This document shows, in pieces, positions 7,073 to 13,947 of a stretch of DNA of 64,000 nucleotides (position 1 is its first letter; each line of letters begins with the position of its first letter). The stretch is from Bradyrhizobium sp. AUGA SZCCT0158 (lineage in GTDB: Bacteria; Pseudomonadota; Alphaproteobacteria; Rhizobiales; Xanthobacteraceae): the NCBI RefSeq assembly GCF_018130065.1, contig NZ_JAFCME010000006.1:248001-312000 (forward strand), written 5' to 3'. A program made the position numbers and the translations under genes. Under the pieces are notes generated by a model. The model ran no database searches. It saw only the letters and a list, made by a program, of their open reading frames with translations, and had not been told where the DNA came from.

Positions 7073-7573
7073 ATGCGCGCTTTTGTCCTAGCCAGCATTT
7101 TCCTAGCCTCATCGGGATTGTCCTCATTCGGCCAAGACGAACGAAAGCCTCTAGTTTCGCCTCCGCAAGGCGTGCCTGCTCAAGCCGCCCCCACGCCTGA
7201 CCAGAGCCCCAAACCGGGAAGTCAACCAGCCGACCAGAGCCAATCCAAGGGCGAGGAGCGAAAGGTGGGTCGCGACTGGCGGATACGCCCGGATGAAGGC
7301 GACCGCATGGACCGCGATGACCGTGACGTGGGTCGCGATGTGCGACGCGGCGACCGCGACGGATATCGTGATCGCGACGAGGATCGGGGTCGTCGATACG
7401 GAGATCGAGATGACCGCGCCCATCGAGGTTGGGACCGCCCGGGCGGAGGCCGCGACTATCGAAGCTACGATGATGACCGAAGAAGCTACGACGATGATCG
7501 CCCTCGGCGGCGCGTGAAGATCTGCATCGAATACGACAACGGCGACGAGTACTGCCGTCGGCAAGGACACTGA
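7073..7573 (+). CDS. Secreted Asp/Arg-rich low-complexity protein
   Basis: A 166-residue protein with a signal peptide (MRAFVLASIFLASSG, cleavage near FGQ), a Pro/Gln/Ser-rich linker (residues 25-62), then about 80 residues of alternating Asp and Arg (DRDDRDVGRDVRR, DRDGYRDRDEDRG) and a short ordered end (VKICIEYDNGDEYCRRQGH) with two cysteines. GGAGGAG lies 7 bases before the ATG. Such polyampholyte periplasmic proteins with a CIEYDNG-like tail recur in Bradyrhizobium; their role is unknown. The tail and cysteines argue that the frame is genuinely coding rather than repeat DNA. Confidence 0.8.
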   Translation: MRAFVLASIFLASSGLSSFGQDERKPLVSPPQGVPAQAAPTPDQSPKPGSQPADQSQSKGEERKVGRDWRIRPDEGDRMDRDDRDVGRDVRRGDRDGYRDRDEDRGRRYGDRDDRAHRGWDRPGGGRDYRSYDDDRRSYDDDRPRRRVKICIEYDNGDEYCRRQGH

Positions 7574-7583
7574 GGCGGTTCGG

Positions 7584-7691
7584 GCGCACGCGTTCAAGAT
7601 CCGAGAGGAGGCGGCTGCGCATGTGGAAGAGTGGCTCACCTCGCCTGGTCTCGAGCCCCCAAAGAAAAACGATATCCATGGACCAAACTAG
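7584..7691 (+). pseudogene. Tail fragment of a WLSSPGL-family gene
   Basis: The plus-strand frame reads AHAFKIREEAAAHVEEWLTS then PGLEPPKKN, with a stop at 7689-7691. This is the C-terminal end of the family represented by 10536-10736 (HVDEWLSSPGLQAPE). No start or N-terminal half exists: the frame upstream lies inside the 7073-7573 gene in another phase. It is therefore a remnant left by a deletion or recombination. Confidence 0.6.
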
Positions 7692-8266
7692 TGAGAGAGA
7701 CAGCCAGGACGGCCCTGCCGCAAAAAAGGGGCGGATAGCTGGAGCAATATGCCCAGGGCGCTACGCTGAGGCCTAAAGCGGGGGTAGGTCCCCAGGTCAT
7801 CCGCGACTTCGAGTGTCAGAACTGTAGCATCTAATGTTCGAGACAACGGAAACGGCCAGCTAGCGGCCCGGACGGGGGCCCCTAATTCCCCTCTGCGGGA
7901 GTCACCCCCATTTCCTAAACCGGAGGTGGCGTCACATAACTGTGTCACAGCACTGGCTACGCTTGGGGGGCCGGGATTGCGCCCGACCACGGAAATACAG
8001 CGCCGTCCAAGCGACCATATTCCGCTTGGACGGCGTTGGCTTACGAGGTGTCTAATTGGCAGCAATGTCCTAATTAGGACAGCACGGGCAAAGCCACCGC
8101 CCGGAGGCCAAGCCTGCTGGCGAGCGTCCGCACGGGCGCAGGGCAGGATGAGAGCCTGTCATCCCTGGTCTATTGCCGCCCGGCGTCGCGTGAGTCGATT
8201 TCGAGGACCATCGAGCAAGGCTGAGGCGTCCAAGCTGAACGACGAGATGCCCGAGAAGGCGAACTT
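7692..8266. other. No recognisable gene
   Basis: About 570 bp without a convincing frame. Open frames are arginine/proline-rich shadows. I see no hairpin or repeat matching the other dispersed elements. Confidence 0.4.
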
Positions 8267-8365
8267 ATGAGGCAGACGTGCCGGACAATTCGGGCGAGTT
8301 GCACGCCTGAAGGCGCGCAGCACCTCATCGACGATTTGAAGAAACAATTGGCCGAACGAAAGTAA
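8267..8365 (+). CDS. Possible 32-residue peptide
   Basis: ATG at 8267 preceded by GAGAAGG; the product ends in an amphipathic helix (HLIDDLKKQLAERK), and a perfect palindrome follows the stop. It could be the end of a longer decayed gene; no family is recognised. Confidence 0.3.
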   Translation: MRQTCRTIRASCTPEGAQHLIDDLKKQLAERK

Positions 8366-8366
8366 A

Positions 8367-8392
8367 AGAACCGCTGGAATTCCAGCGGTTCT
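8367..8392 (-). terminator. Perfect 26-bp palindromic terminator
   Basis: AGAACCGCTGG, AATT, CCAGCGGTTCT. Read on the minus strand it is followed by TTTACTTT, so it best serves the minus-strand gene remnant at 8403-8667, 10 bases away; it may work in both directions. Confidence 0.7.
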
Positions 8393-8402
8393 CTTGTGTC
8401 GG

Positions 8403-8667
8403 TTATCGAGTGGTCGTGGGGGCAGCCGGGGCCGCGGGTGACGGAGCAGTGGTCGGGGCCGTCGGCGCCGACGGGCGCGTGGTGCTCGATCCGATCGTAG
8501 TTCCGGGTGCTGAGTTGTCAGCCGTTCGGTTGTGGTTCCAAGGTGCCCACATAAACAGAACGGCGAGAATGGCGAGACCAGCATGAGGGCGATCATTCCG
8601 CGGCCTATTCCGGCCCGGCGGTTCTCGCCCCCGGTCAAATGTCGCGATTTAAATTATTGTCTGTCAT
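8403..8667 (-). pseudogene. Small membrane protein gene with two frameshifts
   Basis: An ATG at 8667 with GGAGAAG upstream begins MTDNNLNRDI and meets a stop. The next frame carries TGGENRRAGIGRGMIALMLV, and a third carries LAILAVLFMWAPWNHNRTAD then a Ser/Thr/Pro/Ala tail ending at the TAA at 8403-8405. Joined, they form a common rhizobial small protein: polar head, one transmembrane helix, then a Thr/Pro-rich tail. Two single-base changes (near 8636 and 8583) have broken it. The intact hairpin at 8367-8392 is its terminator. Confidence 0.6.
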
Positions 8668-8990
8668 TTCACTTCTCCACAACTGCCCACGCTCCCTACC
8701 GATGCGATACACAATGGTTCCTCAGGTTAGAATGAAGACTGGCAGCTCTTCCCTTACGTGAGGGGCGTATTCGCTGGCAATCCGTGCGCACATTCTGCCA
8801 GCGCGAATTTCACTACGTACCCGCGATGCCGACTGCAAATATTAACAAACTCATCTCCGCAAAGCTCGGCTTCCTTTTGATACGATGGGCAGATAGCGAA
8901 CGGGTTCCGTGATAACCCCTGCGATCGTTTCATTGACGAGACGACGGCGGCATGAGGAGCAACCTTTAAAGCACCCGCCCGTTGCCCCGC
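8668..8990. other. Intergenic region, no gene seen
   Basis: No frame with plausible composition. It separates the minus-strand remnant from the plus-strand gene at 8991 and should hold the latter's promoter; GGAGCAACC at 8957 is too far from the ATG to be its ribosome site. Confidence 0.35.
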
Positions 8991-9341
8991 ATGACAGACA
9001 CTACACAAGACAAGCGAGCATCGAGCTCTTCCCCGGAAGCCGGTCATAAGGCCGATACAGGCAAGCCGATAGAAACCACCGAGCAGCTGAGGATCGCAAT
9101 CGACCAAGGCAACGGAAAGGTCGATGCGACTGACCCCGCTGCCGCTCCGCTTGGAACCGACGACGAAGCGGGCGGAACTCCTAACAGCTATGCACAGGTC
9201 CGCTTGGCCGCTGCGCACGAGATCCGGCCCCATAAGAAGCGACAACGGACTTCCGGTCTTGGGGCCGCATGGTGGGTCATCGGGGGAAGCGTATTCATGG
9301 CAGTGTCAATCGTCGCTTCCGCTCTTTGGATAATACCGTGA
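8991..9341 (+). CDS. Hypothetical protein with C-terminal membrane anchor
   Basis: A 116-residue protein (MTDTTQDKRASSSSPEAG). Residues 1-85 are polar and probably disordered, with Thr/Asp/Glu/Pro; the end (GAAWWVIGGSVFMAVSIVA then SALWIIP) is one transmembrane helix placing the bulk in the cytoplasm. An upstream in-frame TTG at 8982 would add three residues. The next gene starts 19 bp later with a good ribosome site, so the two are probably co-transcribed. Function unknown; similar tail-anchored small proteins occur in Bradyrhizobium. Confidence 0.65.
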   Translation: MTDTTQDKRASSSSPEAGHKADTGKPIETTEQLRIAIDQGNGKVDATDPAAAPLGTDDEAGGTPNSYAQVRLAAAHEIRPHKKRQRTSGLGAAWWVIGGSVFMAVSIVASALWIIP

Positions 9342-9360
9342 TTGTGCAAAGGAGAAAGCA

Positions 9361-9603
9361 ATGACTGATTACGTAGACAAGCGCGGCGGAGCCTACGACC
9401 CAGTTACCCCGGCCGGAAATCCGCAGCCGCAGCAGGTGAAAGACAAGCAGACACCAAGCCAGAAGGACCAATGGGGTGCGGACGTTCGGCCCGAACCCCT
9501 ACCTGGTCCTGACCAAGGAAATTACCCGCTGCCTGAAGGCTTGCGGAAAGAGCGCATGGGTCCACTCAACAAAGATACGGGCCGGCGCCCGAAGCAGACT
9601 TAG
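9361..9603 (+). CDS. Hypothetical Pro/Gln/Lys-rich small protein
   Basis: An 80-residue, strongly hydrophilic protein (YVDKRGGAYDPVTPAGNPQP, then PGPDQGNYPLPEGLRKERM and TGRRPKQT) without predicted structure. AAGGAGAAAGCA precedes the ATG. It follows the tail-anchored protein at 8991 by 19 bp, likely in one operon. Disordered rhizobial proteins of this sort are often stress-related, but nothing in the sequence proves that here. Confidence 0.65.
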   Translation: MTDYVDKRGGAYDPVTPAGNPQPQQVKDKQTPSQKDQWGADVRPEPLPGPDQGNYPLPEGLRKERMGPLNKDTGRRPKQT

Positions 9604-9765
9604 TACGGAAGCTTCCAGAGCGCGCCGCACGATTTCTGCTTAGCTCTCGGGAGAACGTTGGGCCGTTATGCTGCTTGGGGCAAGGGGCTGACAGAGCTCA
9701 TGAAATCCGAATTGCCACTTGTTCCCGATGCAAATCGCCCACATTGTGGTGACACCGGAGAGCAA

Positions 9766-9864
9766 ATGACCCCCCGCGAGCGAAAAGACATGCCTTGGCT
9801 TATGGCGGCGTTTGCGGTGGTTATCCTGGTAATCGTCGGCGGGGTGTTTTTCCGCTGGCACTAA
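9766..9864 (+). CDS. Single-helix membrane peptide, 32 residues
   Basis: MTPRERKDMPWLMAAF followed by AVVILVIVGGVFFRWH: a basic head and one transmembrane helix. The start is chosen because GGAG lies 5 bases upstream; the open frame reaches back to 9658 but lacks a ribosome site there. It matches a common tiny membrane-protein family of Bradyrhizobium. An imperfect GC hairpin (CGGCCCCAG ... CTGAGGCCG, about 9914-9943) follows and may end the transcript. Confidence 0.55.
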   Translation: MTPRERKDMPWLMAAFAVVILVIVGGVFFRWH

Positions 9865-10012
9865 ACAGTCGCTTTTTTGAATCTGCGGGTTGCCTATTCG
9901 GAGTGCCAAAGAACGGCCCCAGCGCAGGGGAGACTGAGGCCGTCGTTCCAGCACGCCCCTAGATATCGGGCGAGCTCGAATGGCCTAGTGTGAAAATTGC
10001 CGTTTTGCCTTT

Positions 10013-10118
10013 CATTAACTTTCCTAGTGGTCAAATTGACCAGTATGTCGGCCCACCGGACATGCCAGATTGTCCCGATCACCGCCCGCCCGTGGCTTTC
10101 ATCGGTGATGAGAACGCC
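10013..10118 (+). repeat. Dispersed ~110-bp repeat, copy 2 (inverted)
   Basis: The reverse complement aligns with copies at 6615-6732 and 10762-10882. With copy 3 it forms inward-facing inverted repeats around the three-gene operon 10136-10736. Its plus strand carries a 21-codon frame (ATG at 10060, MPDCPDHRPPVAFIGDENAS) ending in TAG; the VAFIGDENA ending is kept in copy 3. Confidence 0.65.
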
Positions 10119-10135
10119 AGTTGCTAGGCGAGGCC

Positions 10136-10306
10136 TCAGTTCAACCATCGCGGCCGGGCTTCCTTTTCGAACGCTTCCGCCAGCGTCGTCCAGTCGGACG
10201 CAAGCTCTAGCCATGCGTCTGTGGCTAGCAAGGTCACAGACGCGGCAGCATTGGTACGGCACTGGTCCGCGGCCTTGCGGCAGTAAGCTGCATCGTCTTC
10301 GCGCAT
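10136..10306 (-). CDS. Small helical hypothetical protein (third gene of operon)
   Basis: A 56-residue helical protein: MREDDAAYCRKAADQCR, then ATDAWLELASDWTTLAEAFE. It resembles the FRQEAEEC family at 396-581 (cysteine-containing helix, then WLxLAxxW). The ATG at 10306 has GGA upstream and lies 13 bases after the stop of the 10319-10531 gene, so it is the last gene of a three-gene operon. Family function is unknown. Confidence 0.65.
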   Translation of the reverse strand: MREDDAAYCRKAADQCRTNAAASVTLLATDAWLELASDWTTLAEAFEKEARPRWLN

Positions 10307-10318
10307 GTCCGTCAGCTT

Positions 10319-10531
10319 CTAAGTTGCGCTAATGGGACGGTCCGGAGATGGTTTGTCTCGAATTAGTTCCGGCGGGATCGCGCCAGCACCTACCAACGGG
10401 GCCGATCTAGCTAATAGCCGGTAACACGCGGCGATGTCAGCGAACCGCTTTTGCGTACACTCGTTCGATGATGTTGCCGCAAACGCCTCGAATTCGACTG
10501 CCTTCTCGAGGTACTGTTCAACGGAGCGCAT
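10319..10531 (-). CDS. Small helical hypothetical protein (second gene of operon)
   Basis: A 70-residue protein from the ATG at 10531: MRSVEQYLEKAVEFEAFAAT, then RFADIAACYRLLARS and a Pro-rich tail. It shares its plan with 16690-16875 (YLNHALSFEQLAA, AAAYRKLAA): two helices, the second with an A-x-x-YRxLA pattern. The start lies 5 bases after the stop of the preceding gene, and GTGAGGC in that gene's end serves as ribosome site, indicating translational coupling. A longer frame from 10753 only overlaps that gene and is rejected. Confidence 0.65.
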   Translation of the reverse strand: MRSVEQYLEKAVEFEAFAATSSNECTQKRFADIAACYRLLARSAPLVGAGAIPPELIRDKPSPDRPISAT

Positions 10532-10535
10532 AGCC

Positions 10536-10736
10536 TCACTCGGGCGCTTGCAGGCCGGGCGATGAAAGCCACTCATCAACGTGTGTCGCAGTCTCCGCTT
10601 GGCGTGCCTTGCGGAGAATCTGTTCCCGCTCCGGGCCGTGCGGCAATTTTTCCGCTCTGGCGCGTAGCCGCCGGGCTTCCTGTTCGAGACGTTCGGAGAG
10701 GGATAGCAATTGCTTGTATCGACGCCGCTGTACCAT
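10536..10736 (-). CDS. WLSSPGL-family small protein (first gene of operon)
   Basis: A 66-residue protein: VQRRRYKQLLSLSERLEQEA, then GPEREQILRKARQAETATHV and DEWLSSPGLQAPE. This is the full form of a family repeated in this island (variant at 6160, fragment at 7584, possible relative at 16387). AAAGGAGCG lies before the ATG at 10736. It heads a three-gene minus-strand operon and the repeat at 10762-10882 lies directly upstream. The basic helix followed by a rigid SPGL tail is suggestive of a protein- or RNA-binding element, but the function is unknown. Confidence 0.75.
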   Translation of the reverse strand: MVQRRRYKQLLSLSERLEQEARRLRARAEKLPHGPEREQILRKARQAETATHVDEWLSSPGLQAPE

Positions 10737-10761
10737 AGGGCGCTCCTTTCCATTGAGGAAG

Positions 10762-10882
10762 GCGGGAGCGCTACCAGGCGTTCTCATCACCGATAAAAGC
10801 CACTGACCGGGCGGTGATGAACCAGTCTGGCATGGCTGTAGCTGTCTCGCTGGTCAAAATAGCTCACATCACAAAACTTAAC
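10762..10882 (-). repeat. Dispersed ~110-bp repeat, copy 3
   Basis: Same orientation as copy 1, and like it placed just upstream of a small minus-strand operon. On its minus strand a frame from an ATG at 10832 reads MPDWFITARSVAFIGDENAW and stops at a TAG. Its outer edge abuts the broken start of the hydrolase fragment at 10888. Confidence 0.65.
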
Positions 10883-10887
10883 ACGAT

Positions 10888-11310
10888 ATCGCCGCCGCAC
10901 GGGAACTGGCAAAGATGATGCCGGATCGCGTTCGTTCGGTGATTTCGCTGGGAAGTCCCTTTGGCGCCAGTCCCAAATCCACAAATGCTTGGCGGGTTTA
11001 TGAGTTCGCCAGCGGCCAATCGGTCGACGACGCGCAGGATGTTGCGGTTGCGCCACCAGTTCCTACGACGGCGATTTATAGCCGTACGGACGGAATTTGC
11101 GCGCGGCAGGGTTGTATAGAGAAAACCTCCGCTCAGTCAGAAAGCATTGAGGTGCAAGGAAGCCATTGCGGGCTGGCCGTGAATCCCGCCGCCGTCTATG
11201 CGGTTGCCGACAGATTGGCGCAGCCGGAGGGAGCGTGGAAACCCTTACAGTGGCTGGCGAAGCCTCATCTTCCCCGATCCCTCGGGGCGCTCAAATCGAG
11301 AAATGCATAA
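10888..11310 (+). pseudogene. C-terminal fragment of an alpha/beta-hydrolase
   Basis: Homology begins at AAARELAKMMPDRVRSVISL and continues GSPFGASPKSTNAWRVYEF, then AVYAVADRLAQPEGAWKP. This fits the C-terminal half of a lipase/esterase-like alpha/beta-hydrolase: the helix after the missing nucleophile elbow, then TAIYSRTDGI with the acid region and EVQGSHCGLAVNP with the catalytic histidine. The nucleophile GxSxG half is absent. The break coincides with the edge of repeat copy 3, so a rearrangement at the repeat probably removed the 5' part. An ATG at 10915 could still give a 131-residue product. Confidence 0.65.
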
Positions 11311-11398
11311 GGATCACCTGAGCGATTGGTAAATCCAGTGGGGGGCGAAGTCGCGGCCGCGCCAGTTCTTAAGGGCATCCTGGAAGCAGCCTTATGAA

Positions 11399-11524
11399 TT
11401 GGCGACTATTGTTAGAAGCGTCGCCGTCGCGATTGGCATAACGTTCGTTACAGCGGTCGTCGCCTACCTTGCTCTGAGGTTTTTCGCGTCGCTAACTTTG
11501 GCCACGCGTGCTCGCGGCTGGTAA
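11399..11524 (+). CDS. Possible 41-residue membrane peptide
   Basis: A TTG-started frame reading VRSVAVAIGITFVTAVVAYL then ALRFFASLTLATRARGW: one convincing transmembrane helix with a basic end. GGAAG lies about 10 bases upstream. It overlaps the Ku remnant on the other strand by a few codons. Could be a genuine tiny membrane protein or a fragment. Confidence 0.3.
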   Translation: MATIVRSVAVAIGITFVTAVVAYLALRFFASLTLATRARGW

Positions 11525-11679
11525 GAACGTAAGAACCACCCGGGCGATCGCGACACGGTCCATTGAGCGAATGGTCTCGCGGATCACCGCGAAAGCGTCA
11601 TGCCCCACCTTGCCCTGGCAACGATGTAGTAGGGGCGCACCAGGTAAAGGTCATCGATCTCGCTGCGCGGCACGAACTC
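11508..11679 (-). pseudogene. Fragment of a Ku DNA-end-binding protein gene
   Basis: Minus-strand frames give EFVPRSEIDDLYLVRPYYIV, then in the next frame GKVGHDAFAVIRETIRSMDR and VAIARVVLT, then SREH. In order these are a conserved central block of bacterial Ku, the homodimer that recruits LigD in end joining. One frameshift lies after YYIVA; a second is caused by a perfect 8-bp tandem duplication (GTAAGAAC twice, 11521-11536). Both ends of the gene are missing. It sits 700 bp from the ligase gene at 12392, consistent with a former Ku/ligase end-joining cluster. Confidence 0.7.
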
Positions 11680-11856
11680 ATTTGGCCTGCGTGAGCGCTG
11701 GCCGATTGAACGGAGGCCACGCGCTTAGTCCTCAGTCAAACTGCGTTCCGCTTTATCCGCGAATTTCTGCAGCGCGAGCGAGCGCAACCACACCTTCCCG
11801 CTATGGAACCAACCGTCTTTCGCGGGCTTGGTGCATTTTTAACCCGGAGGACTCAC

Positions 11857-12138
11857 ATGAAGAAGCTAGTGACGGTGCCGACAATCGCGCTTTTCGTCCT
11901 GGGATCGTCTTTGGCCTCGGCCCAGACCGGCGGGCCGATGATGATGGGAAAAGACACCAGCAAAACAGGTGCCACGCCGCCCAACGCAGGCGCCAGTGCG
12001 CCCATCACGGTTGATCCAAAAGCCAAAAAACCGGCTCCGCTGCCAGGCGCGGATACCAGCAAGGCAGGCGCTTCGCCGCCCAACGCGGGCGCCAGCGCAC
12101 CCATCGCGGCCGCGCCCGTAGCCAAAGGCAAGAAGTAA
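11857..12138 (+). CDS. Small secreted repeat protein
   Basis: A 93-residue protein. The ATG at 11857 follows CGGAGGACTCAC and opens a signal peptide (KKLVTVPTIALFVLG, cleavage near ASAQ); the frame's earlier ATG at 11803 is not preferred. The mature part holds two copies of a 20-residue unit (DTSKTGATPPNAGASAPI and DTSKAGASPPNAGASAPI) joined by a Lys/Pro linker, ending VAKGKK. It is low-complexity and probably disordered in the periplasm or exported. A strong hairpin terminator follows at 12164-12191. Function unknown. Confidence 0.75.
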   Translation: MKKLVTVPTIALFVLGSSLASAQTGGPMMMGKDTSKTGATPPNAGASAPITVDPKAKKPAPLPGADTSKAGASPPNAGASAPIAAAPVAKGKK

Positions 12139-12163
12139 GATGGGAGCAGTTTTTGTGCGTCTG

Positions 12164-12191
12164 GGAAGGCCCCGTTCCCAGGGGGCCTTCC
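12164..12191 (+). terminator. Hairpin terminator
   Basis: GGAAGGCCCC (12164-12173) pairs with GGGGCCTTCC (12182-12191) around an 8-nt loop, 25 bases after the stop of the secreted repeat protein. It also lies just past the end of the minus-strand gene at 12201, so it may serve both. Confidence 0.7.
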
Positions 12192-12200
12192 TAGTTGGCT

Positions 12201-12395
12201 TTAAGGATGTGTCCGGATTCTGATCCTCATGGACGAATTCCCGGTTTCGCTGTGAACCGGATATTCGAACGCCACGCCTTCGGGATCATTGTCCCGGAAC
12301 CATTCAACGGCGGCCAACTCGCTGGCAAACACCTTCAGGTGGTCGGGATCACCGACGGCTTTATCGGAGTTGACGTAAATCCACACTGTCGTCAT
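12201..12395 (-). CDS. Small protein co-transcribed with the ligase
   Basis: A 64-residue protein (TTVWIYVNSDKAVGDPDHL, then KVFASELAAVEWFRDNDPEG, VAFEYPV). This beta-strand/helix/beta plan with VGDxDHLKVFA and WFxxNDPEGVAFEY is a well-known uncharacterised rhizobial family. Its ATG overlaps the ligase stop by four bases (ATGA), so the two are translationally coupled. The last 17 residues (HSETGNSSMRIRIRTHP) extend beyond the usual end and may be readthrough into neighbouring DNA after a small change. Confidence 0.7.
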   Translation of the reverse strand: MTTVWIYVNSDKAVGDPDHLKVFASELAAVEWFRDNDPEGVAFEYPVHSETGNSSMRIRIRTHP

Positions 12396-12997
12396 CCGAA
12401 CGTGTCCATCACGCGGCTGAACGCCGGATGCTTCCGGTTTTTGACCTTGATCCAGTCGCAGGTCCGGGGCCGGTAGCGCCGCTCGCGGTGCTTTGACACG
12501 AGGCCCTCGAGGCCCATGCGGCAGGCGGCTTCGAACAGCCCGGGCCCGATCTCGCCGGCCTCATGCGGGGCGACGAAGATGCCCTTCGGACGGCCTTTGA
12601 GCAGTTTGCCGAGCCGGGCCTTGCGTTCGAACAGCGGCATGTCGCGCAGGTCGTCGCCATCGAGTGCGACCAGGTCGAACGCGTAAAGCTGCGCTTTCTC
12701 ATTGTGCCGATTGGAATGCAGGGCGTCGAAATCGGAGATCCCTTGCACATTGAGCACGCAAATCTCGCCGTCGATGATGAAGCGCGTCTGGCGCATCTTC
12801 AGCGCCGTCTCGACGATGAACGGGAAGCGCCATGTCCAGTCGAGGCCGCTCTTCGATAGCAGCTTGACGTTACGGCCGTCGCGAGCGACGCGCCCGCGGT
12901 AGCCGTCATATTTGACTTCGTGAATCCAGTCGAGGCCGGTGGGAACGGCCTTTGCCGATATCGGCTTGCAATACTCGAACTTGATCATGGCGCGCAT
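12392..12997 (-). CDS. ATP-dependent DNA ligase, minimal nucleotidyltransferase domain
   Basis: A 201-residue protein containing only the adenylation domain. Motif I is EVKYDGYR (adenylated lysine at residue 29), motif III is YAFDLVALDG, motif IV EGLVSKHRERRYR and motif V DWIKVKN. The C-terminal OB-fold of complete ligases is missing, so it may depend on a partner or have lost sealing activity. Stand-alone proteins of this size occur in Bradyrhizobium, related to the ligase module of LigD used in non-homologous end joining. A Ku remnant at 11508 and a second ligase remnant at 17381 suggest an originally larger end-joining set. The ATG at 12988 is an alternative start. Confidence 0.8.
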   Translation of the reverse strand: MRAMIKFEYCKPISAKAVPTGLDWIHEVKYDGYRGRVARDGRNVKLLSKSGLDWTWRFPFIVETALKMRQTRFIIDGEICVLNVQGISDFDALHSNRHNEKAQLYAFDLVALDGDDLRDMPLFERKARLGKLLKGRPKGIFVAPHEAGEIGPGLFEAACRMGLEGLVSKHRERRYRPRTCDWIKVKNRKHPAFSRVMDTFG

Positions 12998-13214
12998 TTA
13001 TGCACGGGCGGACGAAATGCGAGTCCTCTATCGTACCATCGCCGCCGTGATCGACCTGTTCGTGCTGGCGCTCATCCCGTGAAGACGCGATCTTGGCCAT
13101 CCGGTGCGTCCAATTCGAACTGACGAGTTGCGTAGTTCTCCGGAGTGGTTTTCGCTTTCACGCCGTTGCAACCTTTTCCCGGTCCATTGCGGGACGGGAC
13201 GGGACGGGCGGCAG

Positions 13215-13313
13215 ATGAACCATGACCGGGAAGCCAGCCGATACTTCGAAGTCGGTCTGTTTGTTGCGGCGCTCGTTGGACTTGGCATGATGGCATATTG
13301 GGCTTTGGTGTAA
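13215..13313 (+). CDS. Single-helix membrane peptide, 32 residues
   Basis: MNHDREASRYFEVGLF followed by VAALVGLGMMAYWALV: a charged head and one transmembrane helix. GGGCGGCAG just before the ATG is a usable ribosome site. Resembles tiny membrane proteins common in Bradyrhizobium. The longer frame from 13104 is not preferred. Confidence 0.5.
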   Translation: MNHDREASRYFEVGLFVAALVGLGMMAYWALV

Positions 13314-13379
13314 GACCGCGCGCCCTGTGATCCAAGCTAACTCCCCCCAGGAACGTACCGAGGCTCTTTTAACACTAGC

Positions 13380-13817
13380 TGCAGGCGCAAAAAAAGCGGC
13401 CCCAGCGTCTAAGGGACGGCGCGCTGAGGCCATGAAGTCGCACGATATTCTGAATCCCATTAGACGAGGATTGTAACCAGGAGCGGTTACCACTTATTCC
13501 CGATCCGAAGAAGATCAAAACGACCCCAGTGCGGGGTGCTCTGGGGTCGCCAACCCTTTTAGAGGGTTTTCTCCCGGCCTGAGGCTGCCGGGAGCTGGAT
13601 TCGACTCCCATCCGCCATTGATTGTTCTTGGAGGTCCCGATCTGGTAGCGGAATGAAAAAGGGTAACGGCCCGGCAAGAGCGGGCATCCACCCTGTTGTA
13701 GGAACCGAGCAAAAAATCGGCGCGGACCTGCGAGGCCGGCGCCGACAGGCCAAGGTTTGGTGAGGGCCTGTGGGCTGGATTAAACGCCCATCGTTGGAGA
13801 GCTGCAATTGTTCGATT
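13380..13817. other. Non-coding hairpin array
   Basis: No gene is supported. Several hairpins follow one another: CGGCCCCAGCG with CGCTGAGGCC (about 13397-13427), CGACCCCAG with CTGGGGTCG (about 13527-13550), AACCCT with AGGGTT (about 13553-13569), CTCCCGGC with GCCGGGAG (about 13571-13596) and GGGC with GCCC around TGGATTAAAC (about 13771-13790). Some may be terminators. The series could also be a structured transcript. Confidence 0.45.
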
Positions 13818-13946
13818 GAGGTACTTCGAACTAGTTCGCAAAGATCAACCAAGTTGCGGTAACTTGGCTTAAGCCGTTGGCAACCCGTTGCGGCCGATCG
13901 CATGGATGGCCCCAGTGAGAAGCCTAGCCTCGCTGGGGCCGCTCCC
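13818..13946 (+). repeat. Diverged intergenic repeat with terminator hairpin, copy A
   Basis: Aligns over about 80 bases with 16239-16318 (shared blocks GAGGTACT, GATCAACC, CGGTAA, TTGGCT, GCCGTTGG), then both copies reach a GGCCCCAG-type stem (here GGCCCCAGTGAG with CTCGCTGGGGCC, 13908-13940). This stem lies just past the end of the receiver-domain gene at 13948 and probably ends its minus-strand transcript. Confidence 0.5.
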
Positions 13947-13947
13947 G

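Noticed and set aside
7073..7573. Asp/Arg repeat region as a possible non-coding tandem repeat or CRISPR-like array
   Set aside because: Units are irregular, there are no constant repeats with unique spacers, and the frame has a signal peptide and an ordered end.
13551..13614. tRNA-like or tmRNA-like piece (7-nt loop in AACCC-TTTTAGA-GGGTT, then ATTCGACTCCC and CCGCCA)
   Set aside because: The arms cannot be folded into a cloverleaf: the T-stem does not pair and there is no acceptor partner. Consecutive simple hairpins explain it better.
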